From: Brevundimonas naejangsanensis DSM 23858
Lineage (GTDB): Bacteria > Pseudomonadota > Alphaproteobacteria > Caulobacterales > Caulobacteraceae
DNA length: 64,000 nucleotides
Assembly (NCBI RefSeq): GCF_000421705.1
Contig: NZ_ATXN01000002.1
Span: forward strand, 310,001-374,000
Direction: 5' to 3'
Part shown: positions 27,564 through 37,722 of the stretch, one piece after another
Numbering within the stretch: the stretch's first letter is position 1
How the letters are laid out: every line of letters begins with the position of its first letter
Program-made: the position numbers and the translations under genes
The notes under the pieces: model-generated
Database searches by the model: none
What the model was told of the DNA's origin: nothing
The model's input: the letters and a program-made list of their open reading frames with translations, nothing else

Positions 27564-28520
27564 CTACAGATCGTCCACCCCGGCCTCGGCCGCCGCACGC
27601 ACTTCTTCCTTCAGCCAGGCGACGAAGGTGCGGGCGGCCGTGGTGGCGCCGCTGCGTTTGATCAGGAGGTGGTAAGCGAAGTCGGTCGTCAAGGCCCCGT
27701 CGGCGAACGGCGCGACCAGTCGGCCAGCCGCCAGGTCGTCAGCGACGAAGGCATAAGGCGCCAAGGCTACGCCCTGGCCGTGAGCCGCCGCTTCGATCGC
27801 CAAGGCTGTCTGATCGAAACGCGGACCGGCCTGATCGTCGATGTCGGTCAAGCCGCGCGCTTTCAGCCAGGCGCGCCAGTCCGGGCGCGGCTCTTCCAGT
27901 TCGCTGGGCCTCAGGTGGATCAACACATGCTGCGCCAGATCGGCCGCTTTCCGCAGCGGCTTTGGACCCGCCATCAGGCCCGGCGCGCAGACGGGCGTGA
28001 CGTCGGCGTTCAACAGATATTCGGATCGCACGCCGGCATAGTCGCCCCGGCCATAGCGCACGGCGACATCCACCCGGCCGCCGCTGACGTCAGCCAGCCG
28101 CATGTCGGCCGACATCCAGACCTCGATCTCGGGATGGGCCGCCGAGAAGCGCGCGATACGCGGCGCCAGCCATTTGGCTGCGAAAGACGGCGGGACGGAG
28201 ATCGACAGGGCGTGACGACGTTCCGGCCGGTAGAGCAGGTCCCCTGCCCGTTTCAGATAGTCGAAGCCGTCGCGCAGCAGAGGATAGAGCTCGGCGCCCA
28301 GCTCGGTCAGCGCGATCTGACGGCCCTCGCGGTGAAACAGAGGCGCTCCGGCGTGTTCCTCGAGGATGCGGATCTGCTGGCTGATGGCGCCGGGCGTGAC
28401 GGACAGTTCCTCGGCCGCGCGCGTGATGTTCAGGCGTCTGGCGGCCGCCTCGAACGCCTTCAGCGCGTTCAGCGGCGGGATGCGGCTTTCGGGGGCCGAC
28501 GGGGTCTTGCGGCGCGTCAT
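27564..28520 (-). CDS. LysR-family transcriptional regulator (GcvA-like)
   Basis: A 318-residue regulator. The winged helix-turn-helix is at residues about 15-75: PPLNALKAFEAAARRLNITR, AAEELSVTPGAISQQIRILE, EHAGAPLFHREGRQIALTE. The effector domain has the GcvA-like segments LSISVPPSFAAKWLAPRIAR and VDVAVRYGRGDYAGVRSEYL. I chose the ATG at 28520, which overlaps the cysteine synthase stop by 1 nt (TGATG); a GTG at 28532 is possible. Being cotranscribed downstream of a metabolic gene is unusual for LysR genes, which are more often divergent. Target genes are unknown. Confidence 0.9.
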   Translation of the reverse strand: MTRRKTPSAPESRIPPLNALKAFEAAARRLNITRAAEELSVTPGAISQQIRILEEHAGAPLFHREGRQIALTELGAELYPLLRDGFDYLKRAGDLLYRPERRHALSISVPPSFAAKWLAPRIARFSAAHPEIEVWMSADMRLADVSGGRVDVAVRYGRGDYAGVRSEYLLNADVTPVCAPGLMAGPKPLRKAADLAQHVLIHLRPSELEEPRPDWRAWLKARGLTDIDDQAGPRFDQTALAIEAAAHGQGVALAPYAFVADDLAAGRLVAPFADGALTTDFAYHLLIKRSGATTAARTFVAWLKEEVRAAAEAGVDDL

Positions 28521-29521
28521 CAGCTCATCCACTGGGGCTTAGGCAGGTTTCGAGCGGCCAGGAAGGCCGGGTCATAGATCTTGCTGCCGTAGCGCTGGCC
28601 GGAATCGCACAGCACCGTCACGATGGTGTGGCCTGGGCCAAGATCGCGGGCCAGTCGGATGGCGCCGGCGATGTTGACGCCGCTGGATGGGCCAAGCGAC
28701 AGGCCTTCTTCTCTCACCAGGTCGAACAGGATCGGGAGGAACTCAGCGTCCTCGATACGATAGGCGTGATCCACCGACAGCCCTTGTAGATTGCCCGTGA
28801 TGCGGTTGACGCCGATGCCCTCGGCGATGGAGGTCCCCTCGCCTTTCAACACGCCATCGGTGAACCAGCTATAGAGCGAGGCGCCCGGCACGTCGGCCAG
28901 CCCGATCCGCACATCGGCCTTGCGTTCGCGCAGATAGGCGGCCGTGCCCGCAAGGGTTCCGCCCGAACCGACGGCGCAGATGAAGGCGTCGACGCGACCG
29001 TCGGTCTGTTTCCAGATTTCCGGACCGGTGGCCTCATAGTGGGCCAGGCGGTTGGCCTGATTGTCGAACTGGTCCGCATAGAAGGCGCCGTTCGGTTCGC
29101 TTTCGTTCAGTTCTTCTGCAAGACGCCGCGAAAAGTGGACGAAATGATTGGGGCTGGCGAAGGGCGCCGGATCGACCTCGATCAGGCGCGCGCCATGAAG
29201 GCGGACGGCGCGCTTCTTTTCCTCGGTCTGGGTGCGCGGCATGACGATGACGACGGGGTGGCCCAGGGCCGCGCCCACAAGCGCTAGGCCCACGCCCGTG
29301 TTGCCGGCCGTGCCTTCGACAATTGTCCCGCCTGGCCTGAGAGCGCCGGACGCCCGCGCGGCCCGGATAATGCTGAGCGCGGCGCGATCCTTGATCGAGC
29401 CGCCGACGTTCAGAAACTCGGCCTTGCCCAGAATTTCACAGCCCGTCGCCTCCGAGGCGCGCTTGAGACGCACCAGAGGCGTGTTGCCGATCAGGCCGAG
29501 GACGTCAGGCGCGACAATCAT
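28520..29521 (-). CDS. cysK: Cysteine synthase A (O-acetylserine sulfhydrylase)
   Basis: PLP enzyme forming cysteine from O-acetylserine and sulfide. Its 333 residues are about 20 more than E. coli CysK, mainly at the C-terminus. The PLP lysine lies in NVGGSIKDRAAL, where typical CysK has PGGSVKDR. The substrate loop is EGTAGNTGVGLAL and the phosphate-binding loop is AVGSGGTLAGTAAYL. The long alphaproteobacterial variant shares the AGNTG form. A cystathionine beta-synthase-like or D-selective activity cannot be excluded. It is coupled to the LysR gene. Confidence 0.88.
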   Translation of the reverse strand: MIVAPDVLGLIGNTPLVRLKRASEATGCEILGKAEFLNVGGSIKDRAALSIIRAARASGALRPGGTIVEGTAGNTGVGLALVGAALGHPVVIVMPRTQTEEKKRAVRLHGARLIEVDPAPFASPNHFVHFSRRLAEELNESEPNGAFYADQFDNQANRLAHYEATGPEIWKQTDGRVDAFICAVGSGGTLAGTAAYLRERKADVRIGLADVPGASLYSWFTDGVLKGEGTSIAEGIGVNRITGNLQGLSVDHAYRIEDAEFLPILFDLVREEGLSLGPSSGVNIAGAIRLARDLGPGHTIVTVLCDSGQRYGSKIYDPAFLAARNLPKPQWMS

Positions 29522-29587
29522 GGAAAATCCGAACCGCAGGGAGGAACGCCCCTCTTAGCCACAGTTCAGATTTTCTAACAACCGGCC

Positions 29588-30994
29588 TTAGATATGGATG
29601 ACGCGTCCATAGGCGTCGAGCGCGGCCTCATGCATGGCCTCTGACATGGTCGGGTGCGGATAGACGATGCCGTGGATGTCTTCCTCGGTCGCTTCCATCG
29701 TGATGGCGGTGACGTAGCCCTGGATCATCTCGGTGACGTCGGCGCCGATCATGTGGGCGCCGATCAGGGCGCCGGTCTTGGCGTCGAAGATGACCTTGAC
29801 GAAGCCTTCGGTTTCGCCCGCCGCGATGGCCTTGCCGTTCACCTTGAACGGGAAGCGGCCGATCTTGACCTCGCGCTTCTCGGCCTTGGCCCCCTGCTCA
29901 GTCACCCCGACCGAGGCGACCTGCGGCTGGGCGTAGGTGCAGCCCGCGATGGGCGAGTTGACGTTCGGCGTCTTGTAACCGGCGATGTGTTCGGCGGCAT
30001 GGATGCCTTCGTGGCTGGCCTTGTGCGCCAGCCAGGGCGCGCCGGCGCAGTCGCCGATGGCGTACAGGCCCTTCACATTGGTCTGGCAGTGGCTGTCGGT
30101 CTTGATGTGGCCGCGGTCCAGTTCGACGCCCAGCGCCTCCAGACCGATGCCGTCGGTGTTGGCGGTGATGCCGACGGCCGAGATGCAGACCTCGGCCGCC
30201 AGGCTTTCAGCCTTGCCGTTGACCTCAAGATCGACCTTCACACCCTTGGAATCCTTGGAGACCTTCGTCACCTTGGCGCCGAGCTTGAACTTGATGCCCC
30301 GTTTTTCGAAGCCCTTCTGAGCGGCTTTAGAGACCTCCTCGTCCTCTACCGGCATGATGCGGTCGACGGCTTCGACGACCGTCACCTCGGCGCCCAGAGC
30401 GCGGTAGAAGCTGGCGAACTCGATGCCGATGGCGCCTGAGCCGATGACCACGAAGGTCTTGGGCAATTTCTTCGGCGCCAGGGCGTCGCGATAGGCCCAG
30501 ATCCTGTCGCCGTCGGCCTCAAGCCCGATCTGCGGCAGGGCGCGGGCGCGGGCGCCGACGGCCAGCATGACGGTCTTGGCCTCGATGGCGCGCGTGCCGC
30601 CGGCCTTCAGGGCCACGACGACCTTGGGGGCGGCGGCGCCTTTCTCGAGCTTGGCTTCGCCCTCGATGACCTCGATCTTGTTCTTCTTCATCAGGAAGCC
30701 GACGCCCTGATTCAGTTGCTTGGCCACGCCACGCGAACGCTGGATGATGGCGTCGAAGTCGAACGACGCGCCCGAGGCGGACAGGCCGTAGTCCTTCAGG
30801 TGCGACAGGCTTTCGAACTTCTCGCCCGATTTCAGCAGGGCCTTGGTGGGGATGCAGCCCCAGTTCAGGCAGATGCCGCCCAGGTTTTCGCGCTCGACGA
30901 TGGCGACCTTCTGGCCCAGTTGGCTGGCGCGGATGGCCGCGACGTAACCGCCGGGGCCCGAGCCGATGACGACGAGATCAAATTCAGCAGCCAT
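29588..30994 (-). CDS. lpdA: Dihydrolipoyl dehydrogenase (E3)
   Basis: FAD enzyme that reoxidises dihydrolipoamide for pyruvate and 2-oxoglutarate dehydrogenases. It has 468 residues. The FAD motif is FDLVVIGSGPGGYVAAIRAS, the redox disulfide lies in GGICLNWGCIPTKALLKSG, and the NAD-binding loop is VVIGSGAIGIEFASFYRAL. The His-Glu dyad is in YPHPTMSEAMHEAALDA. It begins 2 nt after the glutathione peroxidase stop and is the last gene of the PDH operon. Confidence 0.97.
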   Translation of the reverse strand: MAAEFDLVVIGSGPGGYVAAIRASQLGQKVAIVERENLGGICLNWGCIPTKALLKSGEKFESLSHLKDYGLSASGASFDFDAIIQRSRGVAKQLNQGVGFLMKKNKIEVIEGEAKLEKGAAAPKVVVALKAGGTRAIEAKTVMLAVGARARALPQIGLEADGDRIWAYRDALAPKKLPKTFVVIGSGAIGIEFASFYRALGAEVTVVEAVDRIMPVEDEEVSKAAQKGFEKRGIKFKLGAKVTKVSKDSKGVKVDLEVNGKAESLAAEVCISAVGITANTDGIGLEALGVELDRGHIKTDSHCQTNVKGLYAIGDCAGAPWLAHKASHEGIHAAEHIAGYKTPNVNSPIAGCTYAQPQVASVGVTEQGAKAEKREVKIGRFPFKVNGKAIAAGETEGFVKVIFDAKTGALIGAHMIGADVTEMIQGYVTAITMEATEEDIHGIVYPHPTMSEAMHEAALDAYGRVIHI

Positions 30995-30996
30995 GA

Positions 30997-31476
30997 TCAG
31001 ATCAACTTTTCGATGTCGGCCTTGATGGCCTCAGGTTCAGTCTGGGGCGAATAACGCGCGACAACGCGGCCTTCGCGGTCGGTCAGGAACTTGGTGAAGT
31101 TCCACTTGATGGCGCGCGAGCCGAGGAAGCCCCTCTTCTGCTCCGTCAGCCAGGCGTACAGGGGGTGGCGTTCCGGCCCGTTGACCTCGACCTTGTCGAA
31201 CAAGGGGAAGGTCACGTCGAAACTGCTGGCGCAGAAGGCGGCGATTTCCGCCGCCCGGCCCGGCTCCTGCTGGCCGAACTGATTGCAGGGAAAGCCCAGG
31301 ACTTCGAACGGCGCGTCAATCAGATCGCGATGCAGCTTCTCCAACCCGGCGTATTGGCCGGTAAAGCCGCATTTCGACGCCGTATTGACGATCAGCAGCG
31401 CCTGACCGCGAAAGCGGTCCAGCGACACGTCCGCGCCATCGATGGCCCGGGCGGAGAAGTCATAGACGGATGCCAT
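30997..31476 (-). CDS. Glutathione peroxidase-family protein (cysteine type)
   Basis: Thiol peroxidase reducing hydroperoxides with thioredoxin or glutathione. It has 159 residues. The catalytic Cys36 is in VNTASKCGFTGQYAGLEKLH, the Gln motif is LGFPCNQFGQQEPG, and the Trp/Asn motif is IKWNFTKFLTDREG. The peroxidatic residue is ordinary cysteine (TGC), not selenocysteine, and a second cysteine in FPCNQF may be the resolving one. It lies between E2 (15 nt) and E3 (2 nt) genes of pyruvate dehydrogenase, which suggests a role in protecting lipoyl or thiol groups. That role is inference. Confidence 0.93.
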   Translation of the reverse strand: MASVYDFSARAIDGADVSLDRFRGQALLIVNTASKCGFTGQYAGLEKLHRDLIDAPFEVLGFPCNQFGQQEPGRAAEIAAFCASSFDVTFPLFDKVEVNGPERHPLYAWLTEQKRGFLGSRAIKWNFTKFLTDREGRVVARYSPQTEPEAIKADIEKLI

Positions 31477-31491
31477 GACCTCTCGGCTCCC

Positions 31492-32769
31492 TTAAGCCAG
31501 CATCGCCACGGGATCTTCGATCAGCGGCTTGAACGCCTGCAGGAAGCGAGCGCCCGTCGCGCCATCGACCACGCGGTGATCGCAGGTCAGGGTGACGGTC
31601 ATGACCGTAGCCACGGCCAGTTGGCCGTCCTTGACGACCGGGCGTTGTTCGCCGGCGCCCACGCTCATGATGCAGCCCTGGGGCTCATTGATGATCGAAG
31701 TGAACTGCTTGATGCCGAACATGCCCAGGTTGGACACTGAGAAGGTGCCGCCCTGGAACTCTTCCGGCTTCAGCTTGCGCTCACGCGCCCGCTTGGCCAG
31801 ATCCTTGGACTCGGTCGCGATCTGGGCCAGGCCCTTGGTTTCGGCCTTGCGGATGATCGGCGTGATCAGGCCGCCGTCGATCGCCACCGCCATCGAAACG
31901 TCGGCGTTGTGGTGCATGGCGATGCCTTCGGGCGTGTAGGAGGCGTTGGCCTCCGGCACCATCTTCAGGGCAAGCGCAGCGGCCTTGATGACGAAGTCGT
32001 TGACGGAGACCTTGATCCCCTGCGGCTCCAGCATCTTGTTGACCTTGGCGCGGACGGCCATCAGCTGGTCGATCTCGACGTCGATGAACAGCGGGAAGTG
32101 CGGCACGTTCTGAACGCTGTCCACCATGCGGCGGGCGACGGCCTTCTTCATGCCGTCCAGCGGGATCAGGTCGTAGGTTCCGTCCGCGATGCCCATCTGA
32201 GCGAGCGACAGAGCCTTGCGCGGTTCAGCCGAAGCCGCGGCCGTAGCGGCGGCGGCCGGTTGAGCGCCGCCCTTGCCCGCGGCTTCCACGTCGCGCTTGA
32301 CGATACGGCCGTGCGGGCCGGTGCCCTTGACGGTCTTCAGGTCCAGACCGGCCTGGGCGGCCAGACGGCGCGCCAGCGGCGAGGCGAAGATGCGTCCGCC
32401 GTCGTCGGACTTCGGCGCGGCCGGAGCAGCTTCAGCCTTGGGAGCCTCAGCCTTAGGAACTTCCGTCTTCGGCGCTTCAGCCTTGGGGGCCTCGGCCGCA
32501 GCGTCAGCCTTCTTGGGCGCGGGCGCCACGGCGTCGCCGGACAGGCGGGCGATCGGCGTATTGACCTTCACGCCCTCCGAGCCTTCCGGCACCAGGATTT
32601 CGAGCACTTCGCCTTCATCGACGGCTTCGACTTCCATCGTCGCCTTGTCGGTCTCGATTTCAGCGATCACATCGCCGGCAGAGACGGTGTCGCCGACCTT
32701 GACGTGCCACTTGGCCAGCACGCCCTCTTCCATCGTCGGAGACAGGGCGGGCATCAGGATATCGGTCAT
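31492..32769 (-). CDS. pdhC: Pyruvate dehydrogenase E2, dihydrolipoyllysine acetyltransferase
   Basis: Core of the PDH complex, transferring acetyl from lipoamide to CoA. It has 425 residues: a lipoyl domain at 1-78 with the modified lysine in [16 protein letters not shown], then a long Ala/Pro/Lys-rich linker (about 80-130). A peripheral subunit-binding domain follows at about 133-168 ([18 protein letters not shown]), then the catalytic domain from about 190 with the active site [15 protein letters not shown]. Its ATG overlaps the stop of the upstream DUF5076-like gene by 4 nt. The lipoyl domain is nearly identical to that of the E1 beta gene. Confidence 0.97.
   Translation of the reverse strand: MTDILMPALSPTMEEGVLAKWHVKVGDTVSAGDVIAEIETDKATMEVEAVDEGEVLEILVPEGSEGVKVNTPIARLSGDAVAPAPKKADAAAEAPKAEAPKTEVPKAEAPKAEAAPAAPKSDDGGRIFASPLARRLAAQAGLDLKTVKGTGPHGRIVKRDVEAAGKGGAQPAAAATAAASAEPRKALSLAQMGIADGTYDLIPLDGMKKAVARRMVDSVQNVPHFPLFIDVEIDQLMAVRAKVNKMLEPQGIKVSVNDFVIKAAALALKMVPEANASYTPEGIAMHHNADVSMAVAIDGGLITPIIRKAETKGLAQIATESKDLAKRARERKLKPEEFQGGTFSVSNLGMFGIKQFTSIINEPQGCIMSVGAGEQRPVVKDGQLAVATVMTVTLTCDHRVVDGATGARFLQAFKPLIEDPVAMLA
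32524..32769 (-). repeat. Lipoyl-domain coding repeat, copy in pdhC
   Basis: The first 246 nt of pdhC are highly similar in DNA to 34514-34743 in pdhB, including an identical run of about 37 nt covering the lipoyl-lysine region. The level of identity between two genes 1.7 kb apart could favour recombination or gene conversion. Confidence 0.85.
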
Positions 32770-33074
32770 TGAGCGGTCTCCGTCTTGACGGTGGAGGCGG
32801 CTTGGGCATGCGCCCTGTCCCAGCTGTCGGAGATGGCCTTGAACGCCGTCAGCTGATCAAAGCCATGATGCTCCGCATAGGCGTGGGAGTAGTGCCACGC
32901 CAGTTCGGCCAAGACGACGCCGATGTTGCCGGGCTCCGCCAGCGCGGGCCGAATGTTCATGATGGGGCCCGTGCCGTTCCACCAAACGCGAGCCAATTCG
33001 ATGACCAGATCTTCGGGCGCGTTCAGACCTTCAGGGATCGGCAGAGCGCGTTGTTCCAGGGCGGCGGCGTCCAT
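32766..33074 (-). CDS. DUF5076-like protein, copy 1, inside the PDH operon
   Basis: A 102-residue protein of unknown function, resembling DUF5076 (family named from memory). It shares with its upstream neighbour the pattern [20 protein letters not shown], ...[20 protein letters not shown] and [12 protein letters not shown], so the two are tandem paralogues. It overlaps its upstream paralogue by 1 nt and pdhC by 4 nt, so it is translated in step with E1 beta and E2. There is no signal peptide, cofactor motif or membrane span. A role in PDH assembly or regulation is suggested only by position. Confidence 0.85.
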   Translation of the reverse strand: MDAAALEQRALPIPEGLNAPEDLVIELARVWWNGTGPIMNIRPALAEPGNIGVVLAELAWHYSHAYAEHHGFDQLTAFKAISDSWDRAHAQAASTVKTETAQ

Positions 33075-33391
33075 CAGGCGCTCCCCTTCGGCTGCAGGAT
33101 TGGCTCGGCGACAGTGCGCACATTATCGGCCTTCACTACGTCCGACAGGCCTTGCAGGATGCGATTATAGGCTTCGCGTTCGTTATGACCGTGCCTCACG
33201 GCATAACCATGCGCCATATGTCGCGCGGCATAGGCCAGCAGTTCCCCGAATTTGATCGGGTCGTTGAAGGCCGGCTTCACCGACATGACCGGCTCGTTCT
33301 TCGACCACCACATCCGCAGGATTTCGATAGCCTCCGGATCAGCAGCGACGCTCTCCGGCATGGTCAATTGAAATTCAGGGTTCTCGCTCAC
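33074..33391 (-). CDS. DUF5076-like protein, copy 2, inside the PDH operon
   Basis: A 105-residue protein paralogous to the next gene. It has [20 protein letters not shown], ...[20 protein letters not shown] and [15 protein letters not shown], aligning position for position with [16 protein letters not shown] and [14 protein letters not shown] there. The paired tryptophans, the PxMxxxPA motif and the His-rich helix are the conserved parts. Its ATG overlaps the pdhB stop by 4 nt. The function is unknown; two copies next to each other suggest a heterodimer. Confidence 0.85.
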   Translation of the reverse strand: MSENPEFQLTMPESVAADPEAIEILRMWWSKNEPVMSVKPAFNDPIKFGELLAYAARHMAHGYAVRHGHNEREAYNRILQGLSDVVKADNVRTVAEPILQPKGSA

Positions 33392-34743
33392 GCCATCACC
33401 TTCTTTACGGCGGCGACGATCTTGTCGACGCCCGGCAGAGACAAGGCTTCGAGGTTGGCGGCGTAGGGCAGCGGCACGTCTTCCTGGTGCACGCGCAGCG
33501 GCGGGGCGTCCAGATAATCGAAGGCGTGCTCGATCACGCGGGCGACCACTTCGGCGCCGACGCCCATCGGGCCCCAGCCCTCTTCGGCCGAGACCAGACG
33601 ATTGGTCTTCTTGACGCTCTCAACGATGGTCTCGTGATCCAGCGGCCGCAGGGTGCGCAGGTCCACCACCTCGACCGACACGCCTTCCTCGGCCAGCTTT
33701 TCAGCCGCCTGCAGGGCGAAGCCGACCATGCGGCTGTGTGCCGTGATGGTGACGTCCGTACCTTCGCGGCGGACCTTAGCCTTGCCGATCGGCACGACGT
33801 AGTCCTCGACGTCCGGAACGTCGAACTCCAGGCCGTACATCATCTCGTGTTCAAGGAAGACGATCGGGTTCGGGTCGCGGATCGCAGCCTTCAGCAGGCC
33901 CTTGGCGTCGGCGGCGTCATAGGGCGCCACGACCTTCAGGCCCGGGATCTGGGCGTACCAGGCCGAATAGTCCTGGCTGTGCTGGGCGGCCACGCGGGCG
34001 GCGGCGCCGTTGGGGCCGCGGAACACGATCGGACAGCCCATCTGGCCGCCGGACATGTACAGGGTCTTGGCCGCCGAGTTGATGATGTGATCGATCGCCT
34101 GCATGGCGAAGTTCCATGTCATGAACTCCACGATCGGCTTCAGGCCCGAGAAGGCCGCGCCGACGCCCAGGCCGGCGAAGCCGTGCTCGGTGATCGGGGT
34201 GTCGACCACGCGGCGGTCGCCGAACTCCTGCAGCAGATCGCGGCTGACCTTATAGGCTCCCTGATACTGGGCGACTTCCTCGCCCATCAGGAAGACGTTC
34301 TCGTCGCGGCGCATTTCTTCGGCCATGGCGTCGCGCAGGGCGTCGCGGATGGTCGTCTTCACCAGCTTGGCGTCAGCCGGAATTTCAGGATCGCGCAGTT
34401 CGACCTTCGGTTTCACGGGGGCGTCGGCAGGCGCGCCCTCAGCCTTGACCTCGGGGGCGGCGGCCGCAGCAGCCTCGGCCTTGGGCGCGGGCGCGGCAGC
34501 GCCGTCTTCGCCGGCCAGACGCGCGATCGGCGTATTGACCTTCACGCCTTCGGAGCCCTCGGCCACCAGGATTTCGAGGACTTCGCCCTCATCGACGGCT
34601 TCGACTTCCATCGTCGCCTTGTCGGTTTCGATCTCGGCGATCACCTGACCGGCTGACACGACGTCGCCAGCCTTGATGTGCCACTTCGTCAGCGTGCCCT
34701 CTTCCATCGTGGGGGACAGCGCCGGCATCAGAATGTCCGTCAC
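33388..34743 (-). CDS. pdhB: Pyruvate dehydrogenase E1 beta subunit with N-terminal lipoyl domain
   Basis: With PdhA it decarboxylates pyruvate using thiamine diphosphate. It has 451 residues, about 120 more than a plain E1 beta, because residues 1-80 are a lipoyl domain ([16 protein letters not shown]) and about 80-125 an Ala/Pro linker. The E1 beta body begins [20 protein letters not shown], has [20 protein letters not shown] and the transketolase C-domain [17 protein letters not shown]. The GTG start lies 3 nt after the pdhA stop. A lipoylated E1 beta is known in several alphaproteobacteria. Confidence 0.97.
   Translation of the reverse strand: MTDILMPALSPTMEEGTLTKWHIKAGDVVSAGQVIAEIETDKATMEVEAVDEGEVLEILVAEGSEGVKVNTPIARLAGEDGAAAPAPKAEAAAAAAPEVKAEGAPADAPVKPKVELRDPEIPADAKLVKTTIRDALRDAMAEEMRRDENVFLMGEEVAQYQGAYKVSRDLLQEFGDRRVVDTPITEHGFAGLGVGAAFSGLKPIVEFMTWNFAMQAIDHIINSAAKTLYMSGGQMGCPIVFRGPNGAAARVAAQHSQDYSAWYAQIPGLKVVAPYDAADAKGLLKAAIRDPNPIVFLEHEMMYGLEFDVPDVEDYVVPIGKAKVRREGTDVTITAHSRMVGFALQAAEKLAEEGVSVEVVDLRTLRPLDHETIVESVKKTNRLVSAEEGWGPMGVGAEVVARVIEHAFDYLDAPPLRVHQEDVPLPYAANLEALSLPGVDKIVAAVKKVMA
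34514..34743 (-). repeat. Lipoyl-domain coding repeat, copy in pdhB
   Basis: The 5' end of pdhB is a near copy of the 5' end of pdhC (32524-32769). The encoded lipoyl domains differ at roughly ten positions over 78, and parts of the DNA are identical. Confidence 0.85.
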
Positions 34744-34746
34744 GTA

Positions 34747-35775
34747 TCAGGCCTCCACGTAGACGTCGGTGTAGAGCTCGGACGGATCCGGCTCAGGGCT
34801 CTCTTGAGCGAACTGCACAGCTTCGGCCACGATGGCCTTCACTTCGTTGTCGATCGCCTTCAGCTCATCCTCAGTCGCCTTGGCGGCGGCCAGAAGCATC
34901 TTGATATGGTCGATCGGGTCGCGGGTCTTCTTGACCTCGTCCACCTCTTCCTTGGTCCGGTATTTGGCCGGATCGGACATGGAGTGGCCGCGATAGCGGT
35001 AGGTCTTCACCTCAAGGATGTAGGGGCCTTCTCCGGCGCGGGCGCGAGCCACGGCGCGGGCGGCGGCGTCGCGAACAGCCAGCACGTCCATGCCGTCGAC
35101 CTGTTCGCCCGGAATGCCGAAGCTGGCGCCGCGCTGATACAGTTCCGTCGTCGAGGACGAGCGTTCAATGCTCGTGCCCATGGCGTACTGGTTGTTCTCG
35201 ATGATGTAGATGGCCGGCAGCTTCCACAGCTGGGCCATATTGAAGCTCTCGTAGACCTGACCCTGGTTGGCCGCGCCGTCGCCGAAGTAGACGAAGCTGA
35301 CCGAGTCGTCGCCGCGATACTTGCCCGCGAAGGCCAGGCCGGTGCCCAGCGCCACCTGAGCGCCGACGATGCCGTGGCCGCCGTAGAAGCCGGTCGGCAC
35401 GTCGAACATGTGCATCGACCCGCCCTTGCCGCGCGCCGAGCCGCCGATGCGGCCGGTCAGTTCGGCCATGACCTCATTGGGATCCATGCCCGCAGCCAGC
35501 ATGTGGCCATGGTCGCGATAGCCGGTGATGATCTTGTCGTAGCCCTGCTTGACGCTCTCCTGAACGCCGACGGCCACGGCTTCCTGACCGATGTACAGGT
35601 GGCAGAAGCCCCCGATCAGGCCCATGCCGTAGAGTTGGCCCGCGCGCTCTTCAAAGCGTCGGATCAGGACCATCTCGCGATAGAAACGCAGCAGGTCTTC
35701 CTTGGAAGCCTGAGGCGTGTTCGGAATCTTGTCGCCCGCGCTGGGCGAGTTTTTCTGAGCGGCGGCTTTCGCCAT
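34747..35775 (-). CDS. pdhA: Pyruvate dehydrogenase E1 alpha subunit
   Basis: Thiamine-diphosphate-binding subunit of PDH. It has 342 residues. The ThDP motif is YFGDGAANQGQVYESFNMAQ, ending with IENNQYAMGTS. The conserved loop YRYRGHSMSDPAKYRTKEEV, phosphorylated in mitochondria, is also present. The ATG follows GGGAG by 7 nt. It is the first gene of a minus-strand operon running pdhA-pdhB-two DUF5076-like genes-pdhC-gpx-lpdA with gaps or overlaps of at most 15 nt. Confidence 0.97.
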   Translation of the reverse strand: MAKAAAQKNSPSAGDKIPNTPQASKEDLLRFYREMVLIRRFEERAGQLYGMGLIGGFCHLYIGQEAVAVGVQESVKQGYDKIITGYRDHGHMLAAGMDPNEVMAELTGRIGGSARGKGGSMHMFDVPTGFYGGHGIVGAQVALGTGLAFAGKYRGDDSVSFVYFGDGAANQGQVYESFNMAQLWKLPAIYIIENNQYAMGTSIERSSSTTELYQRGASFGIPGEQVDGMDVLAVRDAAARAVARARAGEGPYILEVKTYRYRGHSMSDPAKYRTKEEVDEVKKTRDPIDHIKMLLAAAKATEDELKAIDNEVKAIVAEAVQFAQESPEPDPSELYTDVYVEA

Positions 35776-35831
35776 CCGGCATCTCCCGGCTTACACCCCT
35801 GTATCAGGGACTCTTATCGTTACGGAAAGGG

Positions 35832-35861
35832 GCTTTAGCAGCCTTCGTTCCCGAAACGCAA
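35832..35861 (-). promoter_or_regulatory. Candidate promoter of the pdh operon
   Basis: On the minus strand TTGCGT (35861-35856) and GCTAAAGC (35839-35832) are 16 nt apart. The octamer matches 7 of 8 positions of the Caulobacter sigma-73 -10 consensus GCTANAWC. It lies about 60 nt before the pdhA start. The match is by eye, with no experimental support. Confidence 0.35.
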
Positions 35862-35888
35862 AGCGACCGGCTACGCTGTAACAATAGT

Positions 35889-36221
35889 TCAGGAGGCGCG
35901 GGTCGCCTCAGGAGCGCGTCCTGCGGGACCGTTCAGCCGAACAACGTAGTCGCGCGGGTCGGCGAAGCCGATCACCGCCCTCGCCCGCTCTTCCAGCAGA
36001 TCCCTGGAAAGGCTCTCGGTGCGCAGATAGCGGACCCGCACTTCCAGATCCTGACGCTGCTCATTAAGGCGCGTGAGCTGAGACTGGCGCTTGGACAATA
36101 AAGCATCGCGTTCTGAGCCGCTTAGCAGGCCGCGCTCACCCGTCAGGGCCTGGACGCCCAGATAGGCGATCAGCAGCAGCAACAGTACGGTCGGCAGGTA
36201 TGGCTTCATCTGCTCGGGCAC
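35889..36221 (-). CDS. ftsB: Cell division protein FtsB / septum formation initiator
   Basis: Small bitopic divisome protein linking FtsL and FtsQ. It has 110 residues from the GTG at 36221, which has AAGGAG 8 nt upstream; an ATG at 36209 is the alternative. One membrane helix (YLPTVLLLLLIAYLGVQALT) is followed by GERGLLSGSERDALLSKRQS and a coiled coil (QLTRLNEQRQDLEVRVRYLR). The conserved end ERARAVIGFADPRDYVVRL is the DivIC/FtsB signature. It lies between eno and pdhA, as in many proteobacteria. Confidence 0.9.
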   Translation of the reverse strand: MPEQMKPYLPTVLLLLLIAYLGVQALTGERGLLSGSERDALLSKRQSQLTRLNEQRQDLEVRVRYLRTESLSRDLLEERARAVIGFADPRDYVVRLNGPAGRAPEATRAS

Positions 36222-36362
36222 AACGGACGCTCCTTCTGAGCGCGCACAAACACGGTGGCCCATCAGTGACCGAAAATGCCTAACGAACCGTAGCTTGGCC
36301 GTAATTGCGAACGCCGCCCCCGAGGTTCGGAAGCGGCGCCCGGCACATCTTCGTGATGAAGC

Positions 36363-37708
<1,346 letters not shown>

Positions 37709-37722
37709 CCGCCGCTCCGCGA

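Noticed and set aside
30997..31476. Selenoprotein glutathione peroxidase
   Set aside because: The catalytic codon encodes cysteine and there is no in-frame TGA, so no selenocysteine insertion is needed.
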